A DNA stretch of 64,000 nucleotides from Lawsonella sp012842085 (GTDB lineage: Bacteria > Actinomycetota > Actinomycetes > Mycobacteriales > Mycobacteriaceae), in assembly GCA_036749735.1 (NCBI GenBank), contig DAINXV010000001.1, positions 124,001 through 188,000 of the forward strand, in the 5' to 3' direction. Both the position numbers and the translations under genes were made by a program. This document shows positions 8,041-17,539 of the stretch, piece after piece (within the stretch, counting starts at the first letter, position 1; every line of letters begins with the position of its first letter). The notes beneath the pieces were generated by a model. The model was given only the letters and a program-made list of their open reading frames with translations, had not been told where the DNA came from and ran no database searches.

Positions 8041-11000
8041 CTACTTTTCTCCCCAAAACACCTTTTCTACCACGTTGCGAGCTCGCCGAGTGGACTTCAA
8101 ATAGTTTTCAACATATTCACTGCCGGAATGCAGCGGCCATCCACAAATAACCGCTACACTCCCCAAAATTTCGCCTTGAATAGGTAAAACATCTAATGTT
8201 CTACCTTTCGCTAGCACCAGTGCGTTACGCGTCGCGGTTGCGCGCGACCAGGCAATCCACAACGTGTCTTCGTCGTCAAGGCTAATAAGACCAGCCTCCG
8301 TGGCCGCTTCCAACGCAGCCCGCGTTGATGTTACTTGCAAGGCAGGAATCTCCGCGGCGTGCTCCAATTGCAACAGCTGCAAAGTCCACTCAATGTCGGA
8401 AAGGCTACCGCGTCCCAGTTTGGTGTGCAGCTTCGGATCCACCCCGCGTGGCATCCGTTCTTCTTCCACCCGGATTTTCATCCGCTGGATTTGTTGAACT
8501 GTTTGTCGGCTAACTTTCTTGGGATACCGCAGCGGATTGATGACATCAATAAACCGCTCCCCCAGTTCCATGTCGCCAGCCAACGGCTTAGCCCGCAACA
8601 GTGCTTGCAGTTCCCATGGCTCTGCCCACTGTTCGTAATATTTCTGGTAGCTCGCCAGGCTACGAACTAGGGCCCCCTTCTTGCCCTCGGGGCGGAGATC
8701 AACATCAATTTCCAGGGATGGATCCGTCGAGGGGCGCTTCAAGAGACTCTGCAGTTTGTCGATGACTTCCTCAGCCCATTTAAGGGAGCTTTGCTTGTCT
8801 GCGGCCTTCTCGGTCGGTTCGCACACAAACATCACGTCCGCATCGGATCCGTAACCGATTTCCATCCCGCCTAAACGGCCCATACCGATAACGGCAATGC
8901 GCGCTGGCGCGTCCTCTACCGTCAACCCCTGTTGGGTTAGTTTGTGGCGCTGCACCACTTCCAGGCCGGCGTCCAACACCGCCACCCAAATGGTGGAAAG
9001 CGCTGCACATACCTCTTCTACGTCCATCATCCCGAGAATGTCTGCACAAGCAATACGCGCCAATTCTGCCCTGCGCAGCGAGCGGGCAATGTCGATTGCT
9101 TCCTCCGGGTCGTCATATCGTGCTGCGGACGCGCGCAAAGCGGAGGCAATCTCCTGGGGTTCCGTTTTTAGGAGTTTCTTGCCGGACAGTAGCTGAATAA
9201 CTTCTGGCGCTTTCATCAGCACGTCTGGTACGTAGCGGCTACAGCCACAAATCATGGCCAACCGTTCCAGCACCACCCCATCGTCACGGAGCAAACGCAG
9301 GAACCAGGTTTTGGAGGAAAGTTTTTCGCACAGTCGGCGATAGTCCAGCAGCCCCCCATCCGGGTTCGGTGTGCGGCTCAGTTTCTCCAGTACGGCCGGC
9401 AGAATGACAGCCTGGATGCGCGAGCGACGGCTCCGTGTTTTGGTGAGGGCTCGCAGGTGGGTGACGGCATGGCGCGGGTTTCGGTAGCCCAGGGCGCTCA
9501 GCTGACGTCCAATAGCATCGTCGTCCAATCTGACAGCAGCGGCGTCTGCCTCTGCGATGCTGTGCAGGAGCGGCCGGTAGAAGAGTTTCTCGTGCAGGGT
9601 GCGGGCTCGAGACCGCGCCTTTTTGAGATCGGCCAGGAGCACTTCCCAGGAGTCATCGATGCCTTGAGCTTTGATTCCTGCTGCACGGGCTAGCCACCGC
9701 AGAGCGTCCTCGTTGTCGAGAGGTGGGAGCAGATGGGTGCGGCGCAACTGTTGGAGCTGCAGTCGATGCTCAAGGAGCCGCAGAAAGTCGTAAACCTCGT
9801 TGAGTTCTTTCCCATCTTTTCGGGAAATATATCCGTGGGAAGCTAAAACATCGAGGGCCTCACCGGTGGAGCGGGTTCGCAATTTTTCGTCGGTGCGCCC
9901 ATGCACCATTTGCAGCAACTGCACTGCGAATTCAACGTCTCGCAGGCCGCCGTCACCCAATTTAAGCTCGCGTGCCGTTTGTTCCAGAGGCAGATTGTCT
10001 TCGACGCGTTTACGCATCTTTTGGACATCTTCCACGAATTCGCCACGCTCGCACGCAGTCCACACCATGGGATAGATGGCATCGAAGTATTCTTGCCCCA
10101 GTGCCATATCACCGGTCATGGGACGGGCTTTTAGCAGAGCTTGGAATTCCCATGTCTTTGCCCAGCGACGGTAATAGTTGAGATGCGACCCTACCGTTCG
10201 GACAAGGTCGCCTTTTTTGCCTTCGGGACGCAATGCGGCATCAATCTCGCAGAACGCCATGGTCCCAATTCGAATAACTTCACCCGCTAGGCGAGCGGTT
10301 TTTTGGTCAGCTGGTTCCGCCACAAAAATGACGTCAATATCGGAGACATAGTTGAGTTCATTCGCCCCGCACTTCCCCATAGCAATGATCGCCAATTGCG
10401 TGTCATAGTCTTGCGGATCGGGGTAAACAATGGTGGTGGCTACCGCCAGTGCTGCTGTCAAAGCTGCATCTGCCAGTGACGATAACTTTTCCGAAGTGAC
10501 TCTCCGGGATGGTACCGGCACCTCTGGATCGACTGTTTGTGCAAGGTCATCTGCTGCTATCAGCAACATGATGTCCAGGTAGGCTCGTCGCAGTTTTGAA
10601 ATAGCCTGGGATGAATGAACCCCCGAATAGTAGGTTCCCGGGGTGGTGAGATCTGCCGTGGCACTCTCGTCGAGTGGGCGGGCAGATATGGCTCCCAACA
10701 TGTAGGAAAACATGCCGGCTTCAGTGGGCACCTCATCCCCGATACGATCCACCATCCGGGGATGCGTAATAAGGTGATCCCCTAATGCCGTCGAGGATCC
10801 CAACAGTGCCAGCAGACGACTCCTCCGGACGGGGTCGTCAATAAGCTCGGCGGTGATACGTTCCCATGCTTTTTCGCCCACTTCGTCGCGCAGTCGCAGG
10901 CACGCCACCAAGCACAGGTTCGGGTCTGGGGATCGCGAGAGTGCTGTCAGCAGAACTCTGGATTCTTCGTTTTTCCAACCAAGATGGCCGAGTTCCGTTT

Positions 11001-11076
11001 CCGCGTTGTCGCGAGTAATGCCTAAACGTGCTGCACTCGGCAGCTTTTTACGAGGAGTAGGAGAAAGAGAATTCAC
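8041..11076 (-). CDS. glnE: Bifunctional glutamine synthetase adenylyltransferase/adenylyl-removase GlnE
   Basis: Attaches and removes AMP on the regulatory tyrosine of glutamine synthetase (GlnA1 Tyr406 here) according to nitrogen status. 1011 residues, normal family length. Two nucleotidyltransferase modules are visible: GANELNYVSDIDVIFV in the N-terminal half (deadenylylation side) and GRLGGMEIGYGSDADVMFV in the C-terminal half (adenylylation side). Each is followed by a helical GlnD/GlnE-type domain with LRPEGKKG and LGDGGLRDVEF or LGRGSLSDIEW. The GTG start overlaps the glnA2 stop by four bases (GTGA), so the two are translationally coupled. Confidence 0.97.
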   Translation of the reverse strand: MNSLSPTPRKKLPSAARLGITRDNAETELGHLGWKNEESRVLLTALSRSPDPNLCLVACLRLRDEVGEKAWERITAELIDDPVRRSRLLALLGSSTALGDHLITHPRMVDRIGDEVPTEAGMFSYMLGAISARPLDESATADLTTPGTYYSGVHSSQAISKLRRAYLDIMLLIAADDLAQTVDPEVPVPSRRVTSEKLSSLADAALTAALAVATTIVYPDPQDYDTQLAIIAMGKCGANELNYVSDIDVIFVAEPADQKTARLAGEVIRIGTMAFCEIDAALRPEGKKGDLVRTVGSHLNYYRRWAKTWEFQALLKARPMTGDMALGQEYFDAIYPMVWTACERGEFVEDVQKMRKRVEDNLPLEQTARELKLGDGGLRDVEFAVQLLQMVHGRTDEKLRTRSTGEALDVLASHGYISRKDGKELNEVYDFLRLLEHRLQLQQLRRTHLLPPLDNEDALRWLARAAGIKAQGIDDSWEVLLADLKKARSRARTLHEKLFYRPLLHSIAEADAAAVRLDDDAIGRQLSALGYRNPRHAVTHLRALTKTRSRRSRIQAVILPAVLEKLSRTPNPDGGLLDYRRLCEKLSSKTWFLRLLRDDGVVLERLAMICGCSRYVPDVLMKAPEVIQLLSGKKLLKTEPQEIASALRASAARYDDPEEAIDIARSLRRAELARIACADILGMMDVEEVCAALSTIWVAVLDAGLEVVQRHKLTQQGLTVEDAPARIAVIGMGRLGGMEIGYGSDADVMFVCEPTEKAADKQSSLKWAEEVIDKLQSLLKRPSTDPSLEIDVDLRPEGKKGALVRSLASYQKYYEQWAEPWELQALLRAKPLAGDMELGERFIDVINPLRYPKKVSRQTVQQIQRMKIRVEEERMPRGVDPKLHTKLGRGSLSDIEWTLQLLQLEHAAEIPALQVTSTRAALEAATEAGLISLDDEDTLWIAWSRATATRNALVLAKGRTLDVLPIQGEILGSVAVICGWPLHSGSEYVENYLKSTRRARNVVEKVFWGEK

Positions 11077-12413
11077 AGCGTTAGGTAATGACGGAGTTCA
11101 TAAGGGGTGACGTGGTGCGAATAGGCGTCCCACTCGGCCCGCTTGGATCGAATAAGAAACTCAAAAACGTGTTCTCCTAGTGCTTCTGCCATTAGCTCGG
11201 ATTGCTCAAATTTGTCGATGGCGACTTCAAGGTTCTTGGGCAGGTCCGAGTAACCCATAATGTGGCGTTCCTTGCTGGACAGTTCACTGACGTCTTCTTC
11301 GACTTCGGGGGCAAGTTCGTAGCCGTGTTCAATGCCGTGCAAACCGGCTGCAAAAATTCCTGCAAAAGCCAGGTAGGGGTTGCACCCCGGATCAAGGGTG
11401 CGTACTTCCACCCGCCGCGAGCTCGCCTTATTAGGCATGTAGCGGGGCACACGCAGCATCGTGCAGCGGTTACCGAGGGACCAGGTCGCTGCATTGGGTG
11501 CCTCAAAGCCCTTGCCTAGTCGCTTATAGGAGTTCACCCACTGGTTGGTGAGCAGTGAAAGCTCGTCCGCATGCTCCAATATGCCAGCCATAAATGAGCG
11601 TGCCGTCTTGGATAGTCCAACGGGATCGTTGGGGTCATCAAAAGCATTATTTTCGCCTTCGAAGAGGCTGACGTGGGTGTGCATGCCAGATCCGGCATAG
11701 TCGGTAAAAGGCTTCGGCATAAAAGTGGCTCGCACACCATCGTTAATGGCGACTTCTTTGATGATGTAGCGGAACGTCATAATATTGTCCGCCATGCTGA
11801 GCGCGTCGGCATACCGAAGATCTATTTCCTGCTGCCCGGGCGCGGTTTCGTGGTGGCTGAATTCAACCGATATTCCCATCGACTCCAATGCTTCGATGGC
11901 ATGGCGCCGAAAATGTGGCGCTATGTCGTGATAGGCCTGGTCGAAGTAGCCACCATCATCGATAGCTTCGGGGCGACTGCCGTCATTGGGCAGTGACTTC
12001 AGCATAAAAAATTCGATTTCTGGGTGAGCATAACAGGAGAACCCCATGTGGGAGGCCTTGTTGACGACATCTCGAAGAACGTGTCGAGGATCTGCCCAGG
12101 AGGGAGTTTGGTCAGGCATGAGAATGTCGCAGAAGATGCGCGCCGAGTGCTGTCTCTCATCCTCGTGCAACCATGGCAGTACTTGGAAGGTGGAGGGATC
12201 CGGCACCAGAATGGTGTCGGCCTCGGTAATTCGGGAATAGCCTTCAATAGAGGAACCATCGAATCCAATGCCCTCTTCAAAAGCGCCTTCCAGTTCGGTG
12301 GGCGAAATAGCCACCGATTTGAGGTACCCCAAAAGGTCCGTAAACCAGAGGCGGACGAACTGTATGCCACGTTCGTCAAGTGTTCGAAGTACAAAATCCT
12401 GCTGTCGGCTCAT
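11073..12413 (-). CDS. glnA2: Glutamine synthetase-like protein GlnA2
   Basis: Second type I glutamine synthetase, 446 residues from the ATG at 12413, the same length as M. tuberculosis GlnA2. The frame is open 35 codons further upstream, but MSRQQDFVLRTLDERG is the conserved N-terminus. Motifs: GFDGSSIEGYSRI, HPEIEFFML, FSHHETAPGQQEIDLRYADALS, KPFTDYAGSGMHTH and SSRRVEVRTLDPGCNPYLAF. Where GlnA1 has the adenylylated tyrosine this protein has a different loop (MGYSDLPKN), so regulation probably differs. It is coupled to glnE. Confidence 0.93.
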   Translation of the reverse strand: MSRQQDFVLRTLDERGIQFVRLWFTDLLGYLKSVAISPTELEGAFEEGIGFDGSSIEGYSRITEADTILVPDPSTFQVLPWLHEDERQHSARIFCDILMPDQTPSWADPRHVLRDVVNKASHMGFSCYAHPEIEFFMLKSLPNDGSRPEAIDDGGYFDQAYHDIAPHFRRHAIEALESMGISVEFSHHETAPGQQEIDLRYADALSMADNIMTFRYIIKEVAINDGVRATFMPKPFTDYAGSGMHTHVSLFEGENNAFDDPNDPVGLSKTARSFMAGILEHADELSLLTNQWVNSYKRLGKGFEAPNAATWSLGNRCTMLRVPRYMPNKASSRRVEVRTLDPGCNPYLAFAGIFAAGLHGIEHGYELAPEVEEDVSELSSKERHIMGYSDLPKNLEVAIDKFEQSELMAEALGEHVFEFLIRSKRAEWDAYSHHVTPYELRHYLTL

Positions 12414-12531
12414 ACTTAGGAAGCGTAAAACATCTGAGTTACGGGCGTGTGAACAACCGCGATTTGTTCCCACTTTTGTAGATACTTGCCATTTTTCGGG
12501 GGTATTTCGAACGCACATTCACAAGATATGA

Positions 12532-12572
12532 AAATGCCGTAACTCAGCGGCTGATGCTGAGTTACGGCATTT
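12532..12572 (-). terminator. Rho-independent terminator after the TAP-type protease gene
   Basis: Seventeen-base perfect stem (arms 12532-12548 and 12556-12572, seven-base loop). On the leftward strand it ends in GGCATTTTC. It lies 40 bases beyond the protease stop. Confidence 0.85.
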
Positions 12573-12611
12573 GTCGATGCTGGCGCTTCATCTAAGCGCA
12601 CTGATCTGTTG

Positions 12612-14282
12612 TTAGGACGCCGCCTTACACGTCATATGTTTTCCGTGGACTTTCTTGTCGACAATGAAGTCTCCCACATATTTGTCTACACAGGCGTATC
12701 CGCGAAGTGCAGAGCAGTGGCCTTCGCCCACATATGTGATGAGCGGTGCGTCCATGTCACGTGCCAACCGTACTCCCGCCATATAGGGCGTTGCCGGGTC
12801 ACCCGTCGTGGAAACAACGATAATATTGCCGTTGCTCTTCACCCGGGGTGGGTGGGCTTTAATGGTGTTGCGTGCTGGCCAGCTTGCACACAGCTCCTTC
12901 GGCACGTCTTCAATCTTGCCGCCCGGATCAGCAAATGGCATGGCTTTCAGGTACCTGCGTTGAATGTCGATCTGTTCTGCATGCGACACGTCTGTATCTT
13001 TGTCCATGCACAGAACCGCACTGAAGACATCTTGCGTGTTGGCGTAGGTGCCGTCTATCCAGCGGCCGTAGTAGCCGTCCGACAGCGCCAGCATAATATC
13101 TCCACCTACGCCCGCTTTAAGCTGCTGCAAACCAAGTTTGAGGAGTGGCCAAGTGCTCTGTGAGTACATGGCGGCAATGACTCCTTGCACCGCGTCTGCC
13201 CAGCCTAGGGGTCGACTCATGACAACGGTGAACATTGGTTTCTTTTGCAAGGGGCGGGCAAGTTTATGGAATTCGGCAGTTGCCTTTTTCGGGTCATTGC
13301 CAAGCGGGCAATTACCCTCTTCGGCACACCAGCGTGCCCATGCTTCGAAGGACTGTTGGAATCCAGCACCTTGGTTGATGACGGATTCGGCATTGTCTTC
13401 AGTGGGGTCTACTACCCCGTCCAAAACAAGTGCGCGGATTTTGTTGGGGAAGGCTTCCGCATACTGTGATCCGAGGAAAGTTCCATAGGAATACCCGATG
13501 TAGGTCATCTTTTTGTCGCCGATGGCGGACCGAATAATGTCCATGTCACGAACGACATCTCGGGCACCGATATGGGCTAAGAAGGTGGCGCCAACTTCTT
13601 TAATACAGCCTTCAATGTATTCCTGGTTTTGCTGGTTTTGGATGGCAACGTCGGCTTTGCTGAAGGTGTGGTGTCCACCGGTGCGTACCGCATCGAATTG
13701 TTTGTCGGTGAGGCACCGCAGGTTGGGTATGGAGGCGCCCACACCGCGTGGATCGAAACCAACAATGTCGTAGTTTTCTAGAATCCGTGCAGCTATTGCT
13801 GGTTCGCGTAAACCTACTGGAGTGTTAATACCGGATCCGCCAGGGCCACCTGGGTTAACGAGCATGCCACCTTTCCGCTCACCGGTGGCACGAACACGGC
13901 TGACTGCCAACTTAATGGTGGTGGGTCGACCTGCCTCTACCTTCCAAGGGTTGCCGAGTGCTTTATCTTGGGCAATCACATCGGGGTAGACGACGGGAAC
14001 CTCAACGGTGCCGCATTCTAAGACGTTGCTTGCCAGGTAGGTCTGATAACGGAAAAAGGCCCACGAACGTTGGGCAGTATCGTGGCACGGTCCCCACTCG
14101 ATTCTCTGGTCATAGAATTTTTTGAGTGTTGGGTCTTTTTCGCCTACGGCGGGAATTGCAAGATCATAGGGATCTTGGGCTGTCACCGTAGCGGCCTGCG
14201 TGACCGCTAAGGACGTAGCCAACCCCACCACTGCGAATACTGCTGTAATTTTGCGTGCGACCTTAGAACGTGGTCGGAACAT
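12612..14282 (-). CDS. Secreted alpha/beta-fold serine peptidase, tripeptidyl-aminopeptidase (TAP/SlpD, Hip1-like)
   Basis: Exported hydrolase of 556 residues that likely trims peptides or esters at the cell surface. There is an N-terminal signal peptide with a hydrophobic core at about 12-34; no lipobox cysteine is present, unlike some mycobacterial Hip1/CaeA proteins. Catalytic features: oxyanion motif NPGGPGGSG at about 143-151, nucleophile Ser265 in GYSYG, and a C-terminal TAP-like domain with TTGDPATPY (Asp) and GEGHCSAL (His). GGGAG precedes the ATG by five to six bases. It follows glnE-glnA2 as Rv2223c/Rv2224c do in M. tuberculosis, but only one copy is present here. Confidence 0.9.
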   Translation of the reverse strand: MFRPRSKVARKITAVFAVVGLATSLAVTQAATVTAQDPYDLAIPAVGEKDPTLKKFYDQRIEWGPCHDTAQRSWAFFRYQTYLASNVLECGTVEVPVVYPDVIAQDKALGNPWKVEAGRPTTIKLAVSRVRATGERKGGMLVNPGGPGGSGINTPVGLREPAIAARILENYDIVGFDPRGVGASIPNLRCLTDKQFDAVRTGGHHTFSKADVAIQNQQNQEYIEGCIKEVGATFLAHIGARDVVRDMDIIRSAIGDKKMTYIGYSYGTFLGSQYAEAFPNKIRALVLDGVVDPTEDNAESVINQGAGFQQSFEAWARWCAEEGNCPLGNDPKKATAEFHKLARPLQKKPMFTVVMSRPLGWADAVQGVIAAMYSQSTWPLLKLGLQQLKAGVGGDIMLALSDGYYGRWIDGTYANTQDVFSAVLCMDKDTDVSHAEQIDIQRRYLKAMPFADPGGKIEDVPKELCASWPARNTIKAHPPRVKSNGNIIVVSTTGDPATPYMAGVRLARDMDAPLITYVGEGHCSALRGYACVDKYVGDFIVDKKVHGKHMTCKAAS

Positions 14283-14458
14283 GTGTACTCCCAGGGTTAA
14301 GTTCTAACGCAGTCAATATCCTGCTGCCTCTATATTTTCATAGCTACGATGGTTTCGAGGTGAAACGCCGCTGAACCTTACCCATAGCTGCATCCAATAA
14401 GGAGTTATTTTTGATGGGGTTTACAGCAAGTTTTAAGTTTTCCCCTTAGGCTGAAAGT

Positions 14459-14899
14459 ATGAAGACGTTGATGACAGGCAAAAGAGTCGCAGCAGCACTG
14501 CTATCGGGCTCACTTATTCTCGCTACCGTCGTAGCTTGCGATGCGGAAGTGAAGCCTGCTCCAGAAGCATCGGTAATTGAGTCTTCTGATCCTGCGAACG
14601 CTCCGGAAGCAAAGGAAACAGCGCAGACTCCCGGGATCGAAAAAAATATCTTAGCGTTCTGCAGTACCATCGAACCTTCGCTGACGTTTTGGCGCACAAA
14701 CAGTGTGCGGGGTGCGCGGGTGTCGTTTAATTCGGCTTTAGCAGAATGGGCACTCCGCAATGATGTGAGTGTCCGGTCTTTGGTGAAACATCCACGCGAC
14801 GTGGATATTGCGATGGCCAAAAAGTGCCCCGAGATTTGGAAAGAAACAAAGCTTGCCCTTGCCACTGATAATCTCAGCGACGTTGTAATACATCTTTAG
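14459..14899 (+). CDS. Predicted lipoprotein of unknown function
   Basis: A 146-residue protein with a lipoprotein signal: basic start (KTLMTGKR), hydrophobic core and lipobox ATVVAC with Cys27. A Pro/Ala/Glu-rich linker covers residues 30-60. A small C-terminal helical domain carries two cysteines (68 and 123) that could form a disulfide. The family was not recognised. No strong Shine-Dalgarno is visible before the ATG, so the start is uncertain. It is divergent from the protease gene across 176 bp and convergent with the small acidic protein gene. Confidence 0.65.
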   Translation: MKTLMTGKRVAAALLSGSLILATVVACDAEVKPAPEASVIESSDPANAPEAKETAQTPGIEKNILAFCSTIEPSLTFWRTNSVRGARVSFNSALAEWALRNDVSVRSLVKHPRDVDIAMAKKCPEIWKETKLALATDNLSDVVIHL

Positions 14900-14907
14900 A
14901 CGCGGCT

Positions 14908-15135
14908 TTAGTCCTCGTCCTCGTCTGTCTCGTCCTCGTCGACGATCTGATCCTCCCACTCGAGATCCAGCAGATCTGCCTCTTCGTTGCGGGCAGCAGC
15001 TTGTCCGCGCCACTGGGCTGCTGCAGCCTTAGATGGGTAGGGTCCGATTCGTGTCGTCCAGCCTGATACTTTCCCTTTAGAAATTTCTCCGGTTTTTATG
15101 TTGACGTACCATTCTTCTTTTTTCTCTTTAGCCAT
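14908..15135 (-). CDS. Small acidic SPOR-like actinobacterial protein
   Basis: A 75-residue soluble protein. WYVNIKTGEISKGKVSGWTTRIGPYPSKAAAAQ resembles a small protein of corynebacteria often annotated as SPOR-domain; a strongly acidic Asp/Glu tail follows (residues 52-75). No signal peptide or membrane segment is seen. The function is unknown. The gene stands alone downstream of the ald terminator. Confidence 0.75.
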   Translation of the reverse strand: MAKEKKEEWYVNIKTGEISKGKVSGWTTRIGPYPSKAAAAQWRGQAAARNEEADLLDLEWEDQIVDEDETDEDED

Positions 15136-15201
15136 GCTCTCATTCTGTCCTAATTGAGTGTATTTTTAGTGCCTAAAGAAGAAGTTTTTAGAGGTAAATA
15201 G

Positions 15202-15236
15202 AAGTGGCGCTCACGCCTTCGCGTGAGCGCCACTTT
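15202..15236 (-). terminator. Rho-independent terminator after ald
   Basis: Perfect stem of about 14 bases, AAGTGGCGCTCACG / CGTGAGCGCCACTT, loop 15216-15221. It follows the ald stop by about 40 bases on the leftward strand. Confidence 0.75.
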
Positions 15237-15273
15237 TACACTGCGACTCGTTGTCGCAAACGTGTTGAGTTAA

Positions 15274-16377
15274 TTAGTCCAGTTCAGCCAGGGGAAGGTC
15301 AAGCGCTTCTGCGACCGGAGCCGAGTAGAGCTTGCCGTCGTGGGTGCTGAGGCCATTCTTCAAAGCAGAGTCGCTGCGAATAGCTTCTTCCCAACCCTTG
15401 TCGGCCAGTTTGAGAATGTACGGCAAGGTGGCGTTGGACAGTGCAGTTGTCGAGGTGTTCGGAACAGCACCAGGCATGTTAGCAACGCAGTAGTAGGTGG
15501 CGTCGTGAACCTTGAAGGTCGGATCCTGGTGGGTGGTGGGTACCGAGTTCTCGAAGCAGCCGCCCTGGTCAATAGCAATGTCTACGAGGACAGAGCCGGG
15601 CTTCATGGTGGCAACCATTTCGTCGGTGACGAGCTTAGGTGCTGAAGCACCCGGAATGAGGACGGAGCCTACAACCAGGTCAGCTTCCTTAATGGAGCGA
15701 GCAATCTCCATCTGGTTTGAGACGACAGTCTTGACACGCCCCTTGTACAGATCGTCAATTTCCTTCAGTGCGTTGATGTTGATGTCGAACACAGTGACGT
15801 CAGCACGGAGTCCCACTGCCATGGCGACAGCGTTGGATCCAGCAGTACCGGCGCCAATCACAACAACGTTGGCTGCGCGGACACCGGGAACGCCACCCAG
15901 TAGCTTGCCGGATCCACCATTCTGTGCGAGCAGATGGTAGGCACCGACCTGCACAGAGAGACGACCGGCGACTTGTGACATAGGAGCAAGTAGCGGGAGT
16001 TTACGATCCGGAGTCTGTACGACTTCGTAGGCGATGGAGGTTGTGCCGGCATCTAGCAGTGCCTTGGCGCAATCTTCGCAAGCGGCCAGGTGAAGGTAGG
16101 TGAAGAGCAGCTGGTCTTTACGAAGACGGTGGAACTCTTCTTCCAAAGGCTCCTTGACCTTGATGATCATGTCGCCCTTTTCCCAGACCTCGTCTGGATT
16201 GTCGAGAATCGTAGCGCCCGCTTCGATGTACTCATCATCGAAGAAGTTAGAACCTGCACCTGCGTCTTTTTCGACGTAAACCTCGTGACCGTGATGTACC
16301 AGCTCGTGGACACCAGCGGGAGTTACAGATACACGGAACTCATTGTTTTTGACTTCCTTTGGAATGCCGATACGCAT
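15274..16377 (-). CDS. ald: Alanine dehydrogenase
   Basis: NAD-dependent oxidative deamination of L-alanine to pyruvate and ammonia; reductively it can assimilate ammonia. 367 residues from the ATG at 16377, chosen because AGGAG lies five bases upstream; the annotated frame could start two codons earlier at GTG. Motifs: MRIGIPKEVKNNEFRV (substrate-binding Arg/Lys), MSQVAGRLSVQVGA (catalytic His is expected nearby in the HLAAC region), Rossmann GAGTAGSNAVAMA, and the end motif DIAIDQGGCFE. It is a single-gene transcript with its own terminator and a long upstream gap. Confidence 0.95.
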   Translation of the reverse strand: MRIGIPKEVKNNEFRVSVTPAGVHELVHHGHEVYVEKDAGAGSNFFDDEYIEAGATILDNPDEVWEKGDMIIKVKEPLEEEFHRLRKDQLLFTYLHLAACEDCAKALLDAGTTSIAYEVVQTPDRKLPLLAPMSQVAGRLSVQVGAYHLLAQNGGSGKLLGGVPGVRAANVVVIGAGTAGSNAVAMAVGLRADVTVFDININALKEIDDLYKGRVKTVVSNQMEIARSIKEADLVVGSVLIPGASAPKLVTDEMVATMKPGSVLVDIAIDQGGCFENSVPTTHQDPTFKVHDATYYCVANMPGAVPNTSTTALSNATLPYILKLADKGWEEAIRSDSALKNGLSTHDGKLYSAPVAEALDLPLAELD

Positions 16378-16383
16378 AACCAC

Positions 16384-17085
16384 TCCTGAAATTTCTAATG
16401 GGTTCTGTACTTAGTCATACCAGTTAACAAACACCATATTAATTAGGTTCACTTCTATTCTGGGAAATATTCGGAACGCTCACCGGCGTTCCAAAAATTA
16501 TTTTTAACAATTATTTTCTCTGTTGATCGCTGCTTAAACGGCGTCTGTACTGGTCGTAGAATTCAATCGCGGAATTCTTCTTTTTCTTAGAAAAGACAAA
16601 AGTCTTTCTTAGCTGTGTTTTGAGATTTATATGTGAATAAAGTCTCATCTCGGCGACTGCGGAATAAAATCACAACTCCTGCTGCGCAACGCAATCCGCG
16701 GCGAGATTTGCACTGTATTTCACTATGCGGAAATCTTTAGGCAATCCTATAGCAGGTTTAACCATTTAATTTTCCATGAAAAAGAGACTAATAAGCACGT
16801 CTACTGCACGATGCAGCGTAGCCAGAATTGCCCCACTACTTTTAAAGACTGTCTCTACGGCTTTCCCCACGGATTATCACACGAACCGGTTACGCTGGTT
16901 TTTTCAACCATTACCCAGCGTCCACACCCCTCGGTACGCACACTTATTAAAAGTTGATATTACGAGTACGGCTAGCCGTCAATTAAATATTTTTTAGGTT
17001 CTGTAGCCAGCGCAGAATTGGTTCACCGTGGAAATAGTTGCCAGACATAAGTCCCACATTTTCCGTCAGTCGAAATAAAGCGAAT
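16384..17085. other. Gene-free intergenic region of about 0.7 kb
   Basis: Between the ald start and the 3' end of rnpB I see no convincing gene. The only notable open frame (16776-16997, plus strand) has no ribosome-binding site and no family features. One perfect inverted repeat, GGAACGC / GCGTTCC (16473-16479 and 16486-16492), lies about 95 bp upstream of the ald start and could be an operator. The rest is A/T-rich with T-runs. Confidence 0.5.
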
Positions 17086-17487
17086 GAGTCAACCGATAAG
17101 CCGGATTTTGTTCCCAAGAACGCTGCTCCTGGGAGACGACCATCCATCTGGATACTCCGTCGCCGGGTATCTCAAGCGGCTCACCCGCACACTCCAGCGA
17201 GCAGCCGTCAAACGTGTGCGCGGTACCACCCCTAAGGGTGCATACCTTTAGCCTTGCTCCAGGTGGGGTTTACCAAGCTGCTGCCGTCACCGACAACACT
17301 GGTGCGCTCTTACCGCACCATTTCACCCTTACCACCGAAGTGGCGGTATCTTTTCTGTGGCACTTTCCCGCGAGTCGCCCCGGGTTGCTGTTAGCAACCA
17401 CCCTGCTCTATGGAGTCCGGACTTTCCTCATCGCAGACTTACACCAAAGTGCAGTTTCCTAAAATGCGGTCATCTGGCTGACTCATC
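17086..17487 (-). ncRNA. rnpB: RNase P RNA (type A)
   Basis: Catalytic RNA that matures tRNA 5' ends. On the leftward strand the conserved core GAGGAAAGTCCGGACTCC follows about 45 bases from the 5' end. The 3' part contains ACAAAATCCGGCTTATC and ends in GGTTGACTC, which pairs with GAGTCAGCC at the 5' end to form helix P1. About 400 nt, a normal length. A -10 box TACAAT lies at 17499-17504, consistent with a 5' end near 17487-17490. Confidence 0.95.
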
Positions 17488-17498
17488 CGCAACACTCT

Positions 17499-17504
17499 AT
17501 TGTA
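17499..17504 (-). promoter_or_regulatory. -10 box of rnpB
   Basis: TACAAT on the minus strand, 9-12 bases before the rnpB 5' end. A weak -35 (TTGCGT) lies about 19 bases further upstream. Confidence 0.45.
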
Positions 17505-17539
17505 CTAGCTGTTGTGCAATAACACGCAAGCAGAAGCGG

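Noticed and set aside
14446..14865. 139-codon minus-strand frame opposite the lipoprotein gene
   Set aside because: The plus-strand frame has a clear lipobox signal; this one has no start signal or domain.
16776..16997. 73-codon open frame on plus strand between ald and rnpB
   Set aside because: No ribosome-binding site, no family resemblance and a composition unlike the neighbouring genes.
17086..17487. Short open frames (for example 17214-17462) inside rnpB
   Set aside because: The region is RNase P RNA with all conserved core segments.
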